Positions 27,901 to 33,990 are shown, numbered from the stretch's first letter. The stretch: 64,000 nt of DNA from Sinonovacula constricta (GCA_007844125.1 CM017558.1:53855408-53919407); one strand, 5' to 3'. Numbers and translations: made by a program. The notes: generated by a model from the letters alone, not told the origin.

Positions 27901-30900
27901 CTGAGGTATTAGCTCTGCAAATAAAAAAAAATGAATATAATCATGAAATATATATAGATGACAGTGTCAAGTTATTACTAAAATATTAAATATAGTGAAC
28001 ACTCATTAGAAGGGTTCACCCATAGTCTAACCAAACCACCTGCAGCACTTTAAGGGTCATGTTGTTTTCATTGAAAATCACCAATAACAGAGATCAAAGA
28101 GCACCCACATCAGTTAGATTTGAAAGAAAAACCTTCTCAATTAAAATTGTGAGTGATAGACTTCTTGTGTGAAACGTTCATTAATTATTTTGTCTTAAAG
28201 TAGTTCTGTATTAAATCACTTTGACATGTATTGCAACATAAACATTTAAAGCATGCCTATCACATCTGGCATGTTTTGTCTTATCCGAAAGCCACATATT
28301 CATGTGTATGACTGCACTGCTTTCCGGGAGTATAAAAGTGATTTAAATAACCCTAAAGTTAATATCTGAGCACTAAGATTTTCAACTGTCACCTCTTGTG
28401 GGGGGGACAAACCAAGATATATATATATAGATGGTCTTCAAAAAAACATGGATAAAAATGTGTATTGAAAATAAAAGTTTAAAAAGCTCACCTGTCATTT
28501 TGTATTTTGGGCAGGGGCAAGCTGGTGCCTTATTTTTGATTGGAACAAACAAAAGCTCAACTTTCAATTTTCAAGGTGTACAAATGCTTGCCCATGTAGT
28601 TAGTTTTCCAAGGATCACCCATGTATATTCCAAGGCCAATGAATACTCAACCATGTATTTTTTGAAGGCAGACAAATACTCACCCATGTAGTTTCAAAAG
28701 CAGACAAATACTCACATATGTATTTTCTAAGCCAGACAAATGCTAACCCATGTAGTTTCTAAGGCAGCCAAATGCTCACATATGTATTTTCTAAGGCAGA
28801 CAAATGCTTACCCATGTAGTTTCTATGGCAGTCAAATGCTCACCTATGTAATTTCTAAGGCAGACAAATACTCACCCATGTTTTTTCGAAGGCAGACAAA
28901 TGCACACTCATGTATTTCCTTAGGCAGGACAAATCCTAACCCATTTTTTTTCTAAGGCAGACCAATGCTAACCCATGTATTATCAAAGGCAGAAAAATAC
29001 TCACCTATGTATTTTCTAAGGCAGACAAATGCTCTCCCATGTATTTTCTAAGGCAACCAAATACTCACCATGCATTTTTTAATGTTGACAAATGTTTACA
29101 GCGTGATTTTTGTCTGGTTACTTGTAGATACCTCCATGTACAATATAAACTTGAAATAACAAACCTGACACAAATATGTAGAGACTGTTGGTCTTTAAGT
29201 TCTGCCCAACACAAGAGTAAGCTGCCAGTTCTGTTGTATGTTGCCTTAGGGATGAATAAATTGGAAAAGAACAACCCTGTAGAATCATCCGTGCCATTTG
29301 TAATAACAATGGGACTGATGAAACTTGGACCCTAAAAAGATACCATTAAAAACATATAAGTTTGTTTGATGTTAAAATATATCACAGTGACAATATTATA
29401 TTCAGTGCAGCAACATCAAGCAATAATTGGTAGACTTAGACATCAGAGTAAAACCACCAGAACATCACAAGTCAGCTGGAAGACCAACCCATAATATCTT
29501 TTTCTCAGACCACATTTCACACCCAGATGATGAGAGATTCGGGGCAAAAGGCATATAATTATGAACAGCCAGAAAATGGATAAAATTTTGAAGCATCAAA
29601 CAGAACTCTCTACTCCATTTGTTAAAAAAATAATTTGTTAAATTTAACCTTAAGCCTCATTTTGGATGTGATATAATATAGGCACTGAAAAGTCTTTTCT
29701 TTGAAAAACTCACAAAAAATGACTGAAGAATGCCACACAGCTGGCAACTTATGACGGGATACAAGACACACTGCTGGCAACTCATGGTGGAATACAAGCC
29801 ACACTGCTGGGAGCTCATGGTGGGATGGAAGCCACACTGCTGGGAGCTCATGGTGGGATAGAAGCCACACAGCTGGAAGCTCATGGTGGGATGGAAGCCA
29901 CACTCCTGGGAGCTCATGGTGGGATGAAAGCCACACTCCTGGGAGCTCATGGTGGGATGGAAGCAACACTGCTGGGAGCTCATGGTGGGATGAGACACAT
30001 GGCAGGGAACTCATGGTGGAATACATGCCACACTGCTGGAAACTCATGGTGGGATGGAAGCCACACTCATGGTGAGATGAGACACATGGCAGGGAACTCA
30101 TGGTGGAATACATGCCACACTGCTGGGAACTCATGGTGGGATGGAAGCCACACTCATGGTGGGATGGAAGCCACACTGCTGGGAACTCATGGTGGGATAG
30201 AAGCCACACTAATGGTGGGATGGAAGCCACACTGCTGGGAACTCATGGTGGGATGGAAGCCACACTCATGGTGGGATGAGACACATGGCAGGGAACTCAT
30301 GGTGGAATACATGCCACACTGCTGGGAACTCATGGTGGGATGGAAGCCACACTCATGGTGGGATGAGACACATGGCAGGGAACTAATGGTGGAATACAAG
30401 CCACACTGCTCCGAGCTCATGGTGGAATACATGCCACACTGCTGGGAGCTCATGGTGGGATGGAAGCCACACTCATGGTGGGATGAGACACATGGCAGGG
30501 AACTCATGGTGAAATACATGCCACACTGCTGGGAGCTCATGGTGGGAACTCATGGTGGGATGGAAGCCACACTGCTGGGAGGTCATGGTGGGATGGAAGC
30601 CACACTGATGGGAGCTCATGGTGGGATGGAAGCCACACTCCTGGGAGCTCATGGTGGGAGCTCATGGTGGGATGGAAGCCACAATGCTGGGAGGTCATGG
30701 TGGGATGGAAGCCACACTGCTGGGAGCTCATGGTGGGATGGAAGCCACACTCATGGTGGGATGAGACACATGGCAGGGAACTCATGGTGGAATGGAAGCC
30801 ACACTGCTGGGAGCTCATGGTGGGAACTCATGGTGGAATACATGCCACACTGCTGGGAGCTCATGGTGGGATGGAAGCCACACTCATGTTGGGATGAGAC

Positions 30901-31936
30901 ACATGGCAGGGAACTCATGGTGGAATACATGCCACACTGCTGGGAGCTCATGGTTGGATGGAAGCCACACTCATGGTGGGATAAGACACATAGCAGGGAA
31001 CTCATGGTGGAATACAAGCCACACTGCTCCAAGCTCATGGTGGAATACAAGTCACACTGCCGTGAGCTTATGGTGAGATGGAAGCCACACTGTTGGGAGC
31101 TAAACCTGTGGAAGGACCAAACCCAACACTAACTGGGTGGTGAATGTGATAAACCTAGATGTGTAAGGACCTAACCCAACCATAACTGGCTTGAGAATGT
31201 GGCCAACCTAGCTGTGGAAGAACCAAACCCGTACCAACTGGGTGAAGAATGTGGTAAACCTAGCTGTGGAAGGACCAAACCCAACTCTAACTGGGTGGAG
31301 AATGTGGTAAACCTACCTGTGGAAGGACCAAACCCAACTCTAACTGGGTGGTGAATGTGGTAAACCAATTTGTGGAAGGACCAAACCCAACACTAACTGG
31401 GTGTTGAATGTGGTAAACCAAGTTGTGGAAGGACCAATCCTTCATTAACTGGGTGAGGAATTTGTAAACCTGTCTGTGAAAAGGAAAATCACAACATTAG
31501 CTAGGTGGAGAATGCGGCAAACCTAGCTATGCAAGGACCAAACGTATGGAGACAAAGGAAAACAAAGCTATACACCATCTCAGCAGACATGAACATTCAT
31601 GTGTCACCACCAAGGGGGTGTAGGACAAATACAGATGCATTGAGTGTAACCTTTGTTTTAGGCAAGACCTACACCCCACCCCCTCCCTAAAGCAGACAGT
31701 GACCGCAACAATGACGACAATGTTTCAATATATTTTTTCATTAATATAACATACCTCTTTATATTCTTCATTCTGGAAGTACCATACCACTGGTTTTATA
31801 AAGGTGCAGGTCAGGTTGATATTCTCACCAGTTAACATGATGACCTCAATCTTGTCTTCATCAATGGTGGTGTGATTGCCATGGAATTCAATGAAAGGCT
31901 TCATGTAAGAATTTGTCAGGTCCTGAGGTATTAGCT
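645..31936 (-). CDS. VEGFR: VEGFR-like receptor tyrosine kinase gene, partial at both ends
   Basis: This entry spans all recognised exons of one receptor gene on the minus strand; the exons are listed separately. Chained, they encode about 878 residues: seven Ig-like domains, one membrane helix, a juxtamembrane segment and the kinase glycine loop. In the VEGFR family such a protein sits in the plasma membrane, binds VEGF/PDGF-type ligands through Ig2-Ig3, dimerises through Ig4-Ig7 and autophosphorylates. Support is direct: every intron has GT-AG ends and the phases agree across each junction, with one exception in the Ig5 exon (one extra base). The domain count, the Cys-less Ig4, the W-Y-W-x-P-C motif in Ig5 and the DEQ...PYDYKWEFP juxtamembrane motif match VEGFR. 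The signal-peptide exon was not found, and kinase exons after the catalytic lysine lie off the left edge. Introns carry large satellites. A PDGFR assignment is less likely because that group has five Ig domains. Confidence 0.9.
956..1085 (-). CDS. VEGFR: VEGFR-like exon: juxtamembrane segment
   Basis: The 130-bp exon lies between acceptor ttattccag and donor gtaagaa, starting in phase 0 and ending one base into a codon. It encodes HKELEQYLIQPKGDYNPDIP, then LDEQTSC, then IPYDYKWEFPKERLRLG. The LDEQ...PYDxxWEFPxxRLxLG pattern is the hallmark of VEGFR/PDGFR-class receptors just before the kinase. The Tyr residues of PYDY sit where the autoinhibitory juxtamembrane tyrosines of this class are found. 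Confidence 0.92.
1402..1526 (-). CDS. VEGFR: VEGFR-like exon: transmembrane helix
   Basis: The 125-bp exon lies between acceptor ttttttgtag and donor gtgagg. It begins with two bases that complete an Asp codon and ends in phase 0. It encodes VPPVYAGNMN, then a hydrophobic helix of about 23 residues (LIIIVCSVVILAIVFLICII, then CC), then the basic stop-transfer IYRRKSAEL. This is the single membrane pass expected between Ig7 and the juxtamembrane region. The helix holds four Cys residues (one early, three near the cytoplasmic end), which could be palmitoylated (inference). Confidence 0.9.
1993..2099 (-). CDS. VEGFR: VEGFR-like exon: C-terminal half of Ig7
   Basis: The 107-bp exon has acceptor tttattgcag and donor gtacaatc (a weaker GTACAA donor). 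It encodes LMINATDNSFTGVYTCVGRN, then RGGMESYNFTYTFLN. The DNSFTGVYTC motif is the Ig F-strand tyrosine corner with its Cys, paired with the Cys of the previous exon. Two sequons (NAT, NFT) are present. One base at each end completes shared codons, joining cleanly to the transmembrane exon as FLND-VPP. Confidence 0.9.
2270..2500 (-). repeat. Degenerate SINE family A copy
   Basis: This holds the body common to the SINE at 36994-37316: cagttatccaggg, gacacctgacatgatacc, cacattatcctgacacc, cttatatttgcttgag and a closing tatgtcatgg. It is decayed, and its tRNA-like head is not recognisable. It lies in the intron between the two Ig7 exons. Confidence 0.6.
2735..2950 (-). mobile_element. tRNA-derived SINE (second family)
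   Basis: Read on the minus strand, the right end begins gggcacaatagctcaaat, then ggtagagcatcggct (A-box-like), and about 30 bases later ggattcaaacccc (B box), i.e. a tRNA-like pol III promoter. The body after the head differs from family A. It is not a working tRNA gene because the acceptor arm and anticodon arm do not close. Confidence 0.6.
3103..3289 (-). CDS. VEGFR: VEGFR-like exon: N-terminal half of Ig7
   Basis: The 187-bp exon has acceptor accatttcag and donor gtataaac. It encodes IIPPRILEKYTGQQQMEKTA, then HLFECEFDGLPKPFIEWYKD, then GDPIRSLNRSEAYNITSFYNT. The ECEFDGLPKP...EWYKDG pattern is a classical Ig B-strand Cys and C-strand Trp. NRS and NIT are sequons. Ig7 is the membrane-proximal domain used for homotypic contacts in VEGFRs (family knowledge). 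Confidence 0.91.
3601..3737 (-). CDS. VEGFR: VEGFR-like exon: C-terminal half of Ig6
   Basis: The 137-bp exon has acceptor acatctgcag and donor gtaggtat. It encodes QDSTILYAITIEPVTKYDKQ, then PITCVAFDLDGKNIGVVGNI, then SLDVR. PITCVAFD is the F-strand Cys. One base at the start completes a Glu codon from the upstream exon, and the last base starts the Ala codon completed by the Ig7 exon. Confidence 0.88.
4063..4246 (-). CDS. VEGFR: VEGFR-like exon: N-terminal half of Ig6
   Basis: The 184-bp exon has acceptor tttctggtag and donor gtatgtac. It encodes VEHGFKYWTNEKQPVIGDRV, then ELYFKASLWKYLKLQVNNGT, then LHENASHSGWDPERSIVTYTE. It has the length and phases of an Ig half-domain with sequons NGT and NAS. 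The B-strand position that is usually Cys is Phe here (VELYF), although the partner exon keeps its F-strand Cys. Confidence 0.87.
4858..5218 (-). CDS. VEGFR: VEGFR-like exon: Ig5, with a 1-base frameshift
   Basis: The 361-bp exon has acceptor tatctttcag and donor gtaagtaa. It encodes a whole Ig domain: APTMNLTTKNSD, then LKHELECHVRSVPPPYSIEW, then YWQPC, then ESGNCSLIDDTWQFVNQTDT, then TVKEEQPGYFRCVARNKVDY. The E-W-Y-W-x-P-C motif with extra cysteines (PC, GNC) is typical of VEGFR Ig5. Flanking introns require a length divisible by three, but 361 leaves one extra base. Read straight through, the frame hits TGA right after the PCLSP stretch and resumes one frame later at ESGNC. The extra base falls in a four-base homopolymer at 5079-5082. 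It may be a sequencing error or a true lesion. Confidence 0.88.
5879..12177 (+). repeat. 35-bp satellite array, about 180 copies
   Basis: A head-to-tail array of a 35-bp monomer (cacagatatgtcttggtgtc followed by attgta and a variable tail) occupies 6.3 kb of the Ig4-Ig5 intron. Variation is concentrated at two places: the triplet after TGTA (AGC, CAC, CGC) and the base before CACAG (C, G, T). Some monomers have a 1-bp deletion (gatatgcttgg) or 2-bp deletions. Because 35 is not a multiple of three and the monomer lacks stops, all three plus frames stay open with a 35-residue period. These are not genes. Confidence 0.97.
12178..12817. other. Intron remainder after the satellite
   Basis: AT-rich intron sequence between the 35-bp array and the Ig4 exon. 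No exon, repeat family or RNA gene is recognised. Confidence 0.5.
12818..12939 (-). CDS. VEGFR: VEGFR-like exon: C-terminal half of Ig4
   Basis: The 122-bp exon has acceptor tattttgcag and donor gtaagtac. It encodes HNDQVYLDILYPKRTDAGNY, then TVVVWNEYELVKRELELIVE. The DAGNYTVVV motif is the Ig tyrosine corner with Val/Thr instead of Cys. VEGFR, PDGFR and KIT Ig4 domains lack the disulphide in exactly this way, so the missing Cys is a family trait and not a defect. It is followed by the 7.6-kb satellite-filled intron. Confidence 0.9.
13161..13394 (-). mobile_element. SINE family A copy with target-site duplication
   Basis: This is a minus-oriented SINE. The head at the right end reads ggtagaacgtcggcc and then ggttcaatcc (A and B boxes), the body carries acctggcatgatac and cccttatatttgc, and the tail at the left is gtttaccgtcaaacc. 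It is flanked by near-identical 11-bp direct repeats, catcatacatt (13150-13160) and catcatatatt (13395-13405), consistent with LINE-mediated insertion into the intron between the two Ig4 exons. Confidence 0.75.
13395..14104. other. Intron sequence, nothing recognised
   Basis: AT-rich sequence within the Ig4 intron. Apart from the SINE target duplication at its start I see no supported feature. Confidence 0.45.
14105..14290 (-). mobile_element. tRNA-like SINE head fragment
   Basis: On the minus strand the right end reads ggggcatagtggtagagtc (A-box-like) and later ggttcgagtccc, a near-perfect B box. No closing cloverleaf is seen, so this is a SINE head and not a tRNA gene. It lies directly upstream (in gene direction, downstream) of an Ig4 exon. 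Confidence 0.55.
14338..14515 (-). CDS. VEGFR: VEGFR-like exon: N-terminal half of Ig4
   Basis: The 178-bp exon has acceptor ttttttgcag and donor gtaagttc. It encodes RGFVSLSEHNNKPLEPVQEG, then VARVQLNVYIAAHPRPDFVW, then IHNGKYITEQTHRIKFNM. The Ig fold is visible from RPDFVWIHNG (C-strand Trp). The B-strand Cys is replaced (VQLNVYI), matching the Cys-less Ig4 of the family, which makes homotypic contacts in ligand-bound dimers. Confidence 0.9.
14700..14985 (-). mobile_element. SINE family A copy
   Basis: The tail is at the left (tttatttgtttgttgg) and the body includes gtgtccacttgaagc, gtgctgccttcactgtgtg, atctggcatgataccacacc and cattatcctcacac. The head at the right is truncated near tggagcctggg. 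It lies in the Ig3-Ig4 intron. Confidence 0.7.
15579..15756 (-). CDS. VEGFR: VEGFR-like exon: C-terminal part of Ig3
   Basis: The 178-bp exon has acceptor tgtgttgtag and donor gtaatgta. It encodes TSHRVLPSTAYYEVIKNKRH, then YTMHLEIRNLAFTDAGGYKC, then LVTDASGSSAYAMANLEVI. LEIRNLAFTDAGGYKC is an intact Ig E-F region with its Cys. It starts in phase 0, which matches the microexon upstream. Ig3 together with Ig2 forms the ligand-binding site in this family. Confidence 0.9.
15757..16678. other. Intron sequence, nothing recognised
   Basis: AT-rich start of the 4.5-kb intron after the microexon (in genomic order, right of the Ig3 exon). No supported feature. Confidence 0.45.
16679..17642 (-). mobile_element. 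Decayed hAT-like DNA transposon
   Basis: The ends are imperfect inverted repeats: tagggatggcaac at the left, and at the right the complement of tagagatggcaat, matching 11 of 13. Both ends continue with ggttaac/ccggtt-type sequence, a subterminal style common in hAT elements. Inside, on the minus strand, lies a hAT/ZBED-like transposase relic. The 8-bp flanks (caatctat and catataca) do not match, so a target duplication is not preserved. Its length (964 bp) shows it is internally deleted and cannot be autonomous. Confidence 0.6.
16956..17183 (-). pseudogene. hAT/ZBED-type transposase fragment
   Basis: A 75-residue open stretch contains KDALTEHLQGVTAVAITTDM, then LMSTPCDSYIIVTEHHVIG. The ITTDMxxS...DSYxxVTxHxI pattern corresponds to the first catalytic-Asp region (TTD-W-TS) of hAT transposases and ZBED proteins. 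The usual Trp after TTDM is replaced. No BED zinc finger or C-terminal dimerisation domain is present, so it is a relic within the element at 16679-17642. Recognition is from motif memory only. Confidence 0.55.
17650..18700 (+). repeat. 145-bp tandem repeat, about 7 copies
   Basis: Seven degenerate copies of a unit of about 145 bp follow the hAT relic. Each holds tctagtgtgttcacaagc, gacctactttttgacccc and gaccaagtttggtgaagatt. The short frames here are fragments of the repeat. Confidence 0.85.
18895..18926. repeat. (TA)n microsatellite
   Basis: A pure TA dinucleotide run of about 30 bp, between the 145-bp repeat block and the direct-repeat pair. Confidence 0.9.
18950..19692. repeat. Two direct copies of a 371-bp unit
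   Basis: Two adjacent copies (18950-19321 and 19322-19692) share aaataaacagtttaaaaatt, caagtttagaatccgacact, ctgcacta-type segments and end in gtgcgaccttgacctttga. They differ by scattered substitutions. Shorter, more degenerate copies continue to about 20140, each with ttctgccaagttattt. Confidence 0.8.
19693..20145. repeat. Degenerate continuation with a CAGA-rich tail
   Basis: Partial copies of the preceding unit (accttgacctttgagtaa, ttctgccaagttatttcaaa, gagttattgag) run into a cagacagacggatgg simple repeat, then catgccttcgggggcataat. It looks like the end of a dispersed element; the family is not named here. Confidence 0.55.
20276..20311 (-). CDS. VEGFR: VEGFR-like 36-bp microexon within Ig3
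   Basis: Between a good acceptor (atctttcaacag) and a gtatgtat donor lie 36 bp encoding EVEFENPKDANT. Both flanking introns are phase 0, so the exon adds exactly 12 residues and could be skipped without a frameshift. It is needed to give Ig3 the usual spacing between the C-strand Trp and the E-strand. It is too short for reading-frame searches and was found from the splice sites and the phase gap. Confirmation needs RNA evidence. Confidence 0.75.
20320..21514. other. Intron sequence, nothing recognised
   Basis: Most of the intron upstream of the microexon. It includes a short trinucleotide-like patch (catcatcatt/agcagcagc near 21065-21115) but no supported gene. Confidence 0.45.
21515..21745 (-). 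repeat. Degenerate SINE family A copy
   Basis: It retains tgccccatcaacaa, atacctggcatgatac, attatccagacac and cccttatatttgcttgag in the same order as the intact SINE at 36994-37316. The head is not recognisable. It ends about 80 bp from an Ig3 exon. Confidence 0.55.
21823..21971 (-). CDS. VEGFR: VEGFR-like exon: N-terminal part of Ig3
   Basis: The 149-bp exon has acceptor tcactggacag and donor gtaggtct. It encodes LPDDLQPVVLPTKLSHQTGE, then SMYLNCSIIVDSGTDIQMSW, then YFVNPGTLQ. YLNCS is the B-strand Cys (also an NCS sequon) and MSWYF the C-strand Trp. The first two bases complete an Ile codon left by the Ig2 exon, giving IYQ-ILPDD. Confidence 0.9.
21972..22758. other. Ig2-Ig3 intron, nothing recognised
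   Basis: A 787-bp intron with purine-rich patches near 22015-22075. No repeat family or RNA gene is recognised. Confidence 0.5.
22759..23049 (-). CDS. VEGFR: VEGFR-like exon: complete Ig2
   Basis: The 291-bp exon has acceptor ttatcttccag and donor gtaagtat. It encodes ESQPFVDILSSPVMPNVRYI, then YYGRESIIPCQVSNPNFSVE, then DHGFKFDPRRGFVIHTPNKA, then FSGVFSCNVFEQPGIS and a hydrophobic G-strand. IIPC and VFSC supply the disulphide. The FDPRRGFVI block corresponds to the DSKKGF-type segment seen in vertebrate VEGFR Ig2, the main ligand-contact domain. Confidence 0.92.
23575..24075 (+). repeat. 32-bp minisatellite (inner copy)
   Basis: About 15 units of roughly 32 bp built on aaggcagacaaatgct, then aacccatgtagtttct. 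They lie just left of the Ig1 C-terminal exon. Confidence 0.85.
24148..24313 (-). CDS. VEGFR: VEGFR-like exon: C-terminal half of Ig1 (inner copy)
   Basis: The 166-bp exon has acceptor tatctttttag and a weaker donor gtttgtta. It encodes GPSFISPIVITNGTDDSTGL, then YSSNLFIPKATYDRTGSYSC, then IWQNLKTNSLYIYVS. YDRTGSYSC is the F-strand Cys. The exon starts in phase 0 and ends one base into the Asp codon completed by the Ig2 exon (YVSD-ESQPF). It is intact, unlike its duplicate at 29165-29331. Confidence 0.9.
24714..26928 (+). repeat. 33-bp minisatellite (inner copy, about 67 units)
   Basis: The units are built on gagctcatggtgggatgg, then aagccacactgctgg, interleaved with shorter variants containing gatgagacacatggcagg and ctcatggtggaataca. 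As 33 is a multiple of three and the unit lacks stops, frames on both strands stay open with an 11-residue period (for example MSSQQCGFHPT on the minus strand). These are not genes. The array sits in the intron between the two Ig1 exons. Confidence 0.95.
26929..27520 (+). repeat. 52-bp minisatellite (inner copy)
   Basis: About 11 units of 52 bp built on aaacctagctgtgg, aataaccaaaccc and actaactgggtgaagaat, directly abutting the 33-bp array. Confidence 0.92.
27736..27914 (-). CDS. VEGFR: VEGFR-like exon: N-terminal half of Ig1 (inner copy)
   Basis: The 179-bp exon has acceptor ttatttgcag and donor gtatgtta. It encodes LIPQDLTNSYMKPFIEFHGN, then HTIDEDKNEVIMLTGENINL, then TCTFIKPVEWYFQNGEYKE. 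NLTCTF gives the B-strand Cys and VEWYF the C-strand Trp. It joins the next exon in phase 0 (YKE-GPSF) and starts two bases into a codon. Its upstream partner is either the duplicate exon at 29165-29331 or an unseen signal-peptide exon. Confidence 0.9.
28575..29085 (+). repeat. 32-bp minisatellite (outer copy)
   Basis: This is the same unit as at 23575-24075 (aaggcagacaaatgct, then cacccatgtattttct), with about 15 units in a partly different order of variants. Confidence 0.85.
29165..29331 (-). pseudogene. VEGFR: Duplicate of the Ig1 C-terminal exon, frameshifted
   Basis: This is the outer copy of the exon at 24148-24313, with the same splice sites and a handful of substitutions. It is 167 bp instead of 166 because of one extra base (an AA run at 29219-29220) just before the F-strand Cys. 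Read in frame, the SYSC motif is lost; one frame over it reads AYSCVGQNLKTNSLYIFVS. If the base is real, any transcript using this exon shifts frame. If it is an error, this would be a working second Ig1 half or an alternative haplotype. Confidence 0.8.
29732..31101 (+). repeat. 33-bp minisatellite (outer copy, about 41 units)
   Basis: This is the same unit and variants as at 24714-26928, shorter by about 850 bp. A 435-residue open frame on the plus strand is a product of the stop-free repeat. Confidence 0.94.
31102..31545 (+). repeat. 52-bp minisatellite (outer copy)
   Basis: About 8 units of the same 52-bp repeat as at 26929-27520. Confidence 0.9.
31755..31936 (-). CDS. VEGFR: Duplicate of the Ig1 N-terminal exon (outer copy)
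   Basis: This is the outer copy of the exon at 27736-27914, 182 bp long because of a 3-bp in-frame insertion (one extra Thr in GNHTTIDEDK). It keeps the Cys (NLTCTF), the Trp (VVWYF) and both splice sites (acceptor ttatttgcag, donor gtatgtta). Changes relative to the inner copy include N to I, E to V and G to E. It is the most 5' exon I can recognise, and it starts two bases into a codon, so at least one earlier coding exon must exist. Confidence 0.8.
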
Positions 31937-32419
31937 CTGCAAATAAAAAAAAATTGAATATAATCATGAAATATATATAAATGACAGTGTCAAGTTATTA
32001 CTAAAATATTAAATATAGTGAACACTCATGAGAAGGGTTCACCCATAGTCTAACCAAATCACCTGCAGCACTGTAAGGGTCATGTTGTTTTAATTGAAAA
32101 TCACCAATAACAGAGATCAAAGAGCACCCACATCAGTTAGATTTGAAAAAAACACCTTCTCAATTAAAATTGCGAGTGATAGACTTCTTGTGTGAAACGT
32201 TCATTAATTAATTCTGTCTTAAAGTAGTTCTGTATTAAATAACTTTGACATGTATTGCAACATAAACATTTAAAGCATGCCTATCACATCTGGCATGTTT
32301 TGTCTTATCCGAAAGCCACATATTCATGTGTATGACTGCACTGCTTTCCGGGAGTATAAAAGTCATTTAAATAACCCTAAAGTTAATCTGAGCACTAAGA
32401 TTTTCAACTGTCACCTCTT

Positions 32420-32439
32420 GGGGGTGGGGGGTGGAGGGG
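32420..32439 (+). other. G-rich tract, possible quadruplex former
   Basis: The tract has runs of 5, 6, 2 and 4 G separated by single T, T and A bases. It sits at the outer boundary of the tandem duplication. Quadruplex formation is an inference from the G runs. Confidence 0.4.
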
Positions 32440-33990
32440 TGACACAAAATTGAGAAAAAAGGAGTGCACACTATACTCAAGGGCTTACGATATCCTTTAG
32501 CATTCTACATTTGTTATTAATCCATACTTTCTTTTTACATTGTCGTGCAAAGCTGCCTATACATATTGCTACAGACTCAGCAGCAAATAATGAAGATCCA
32601 GACCAGACAGGGAGCTGGCTGATGTGTATCTATTCTATTTTCCTAAGCCCTATCTATATGTACCGGTACTTAGCTGGCTAGTATATTTTACCTAAACAGT
32701 AAGGTAATGTTGAAACAAGCCCTTATTCAGGTTGGCCAAAGGTCAAGGTCAAGAGGTCTATCTGGTGTAGAAACACTACAGTGCTAGGTGCAAAGCTTAC
32801 ACAAGCAACATTAGTGTTAACATATTCTTTAATATCACTTATGACATGATAAATATCAACAGGTAACTATATGTCTTACAGTCACTTATTAAGTAAAAAT
32901 GTTAGGTAGGATTATCAGTATGACACTGGTCTCTCTTTTTTTCCTTGTTAACACACACAAGCATTTTGTCAACAGCCAAAAAGTGTCATCAGCCTATACT
33001 ATACAATAACAATCTCTTTAATGGCCAATTTATTCAAAACAAGGAACACTTTCACTGAATTAGTCAGCATACATAGACAATATTGATCTCCCTGTCTCTG
33101 AAATATTGGATGTCTCCACATATGGAAGGTAATAAATATTTATTTTAGGCATAGACGACAGCCACAGTATCCCTAATGACTGATTAACAACCATGCCAGG
33201 ATGGATCCAGTGACTCCAACTGTATGTTAATAGGGCATCACTTTACCCTGCCTCACCAGGACCAAGCTATGTATAATTATACATGATACATGCATTCCAC
33301 AAAATGAGCTCAGCACTATGGAAAGAGGGATAAATCGAGTTACAAAAAGAGAAATATAAAAATCTTATTTTAAAAAAAAGATTCTAAGTAAAATGGGCCA
33401 AAGTTGGGCCCCAATAGCGTTTTATAAGCATACAGCACTGTACATTGTATATATACAAAATATACCAGAAAAGGTATTTTGGGGGCATTAAAGAACTCTG
33501 CAATGAACAGATATATTTTAAAATCAATGTTTATTAGGTATCTGCTCACAACTACATGCAAGGTAACAAGATGAGCAAACAAAAGACTAAAGCAGCCTGT
33601 AGATAAGATCCTCACCAGGCTACTCTGGATTGACACTATGTGACTAAAAGCTCCATTATTTCATGCCTAGTAGGCCAAGAGTTACAACAAATTCAACAGA
33701 AGTGTTGGGGGCTTAATGTGCTTTAATTGAAATGCATGTAAAGAAAGAAAGGCAGAAATTATTGTTTTTTAATACATGAAATGTACATTACTTTAAATAA
33801 TTAAATAATATGCATTTCTTTCAATTTAAAGAAAGGGAATACCTTTAACAACATACATAACTGAAGGTTTTACTTGCACTTGCAAGTATGAATATTTTGT
33901 GTTTTAATGGGTATGCAGTAAATTAATACAATTAAACAAGGAATAATTACAATAGTGTGAATCCGGAGAAACATGATCCAAGACTTCTAC
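32440..33990. other. No gene seen
   Basis: AT-rich sequence upstream of the last recognised exon. It includes a short hairpin-element relic near 32575-32640. I find no exon with a recognisable signal peptide. Confidence 0.45.

Larger units (their letters stand above)
23405..28405. repeat. Tandem duplication, inner copy (about 5.0 kb)
   Basis: This block starts gacaaaccaagatata and ends after ttttcaactgtcacctcttg. It holds, in order, a (TA) run, a 32-bp minisatellite, the Ig1 C-terminal exon, a unique spacer, a 33-bp minisatellite, a 52-bp minisatellite and the Ig1 N-terminal exon. The same order recurs in 28406-32425. Exons differ by a few percent. The size difference of nearly 1 kb is explained by fewer 33- and 52-bp units in the outer copy. 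Confidence 0.92.
28406..32425. repeat. Tandem duplication, outer copy (about 4.0 kb)
   Basis: This is the second copy of the 23405-28405 block, in direct orientation and immediately adjacent. The junction falls in a G run (tgtggggggg) and the outer end lies in another G-rich tract. It carries a frameshifted Ig1 C-terminal exon and an in-frame-extended Ig1 N-terminal exon. Confidence 0.92.

Noticed and set aside
24626..31132. Overlapping open frames on both strands with 11-residue repeats (HHELPAVWLPS, MSSQQCGFHPT)
   Set aside because: A 33-bp minisatellite with no stops is open on both strands at once. It lies in an intron between two well-supported Ig1 exons.
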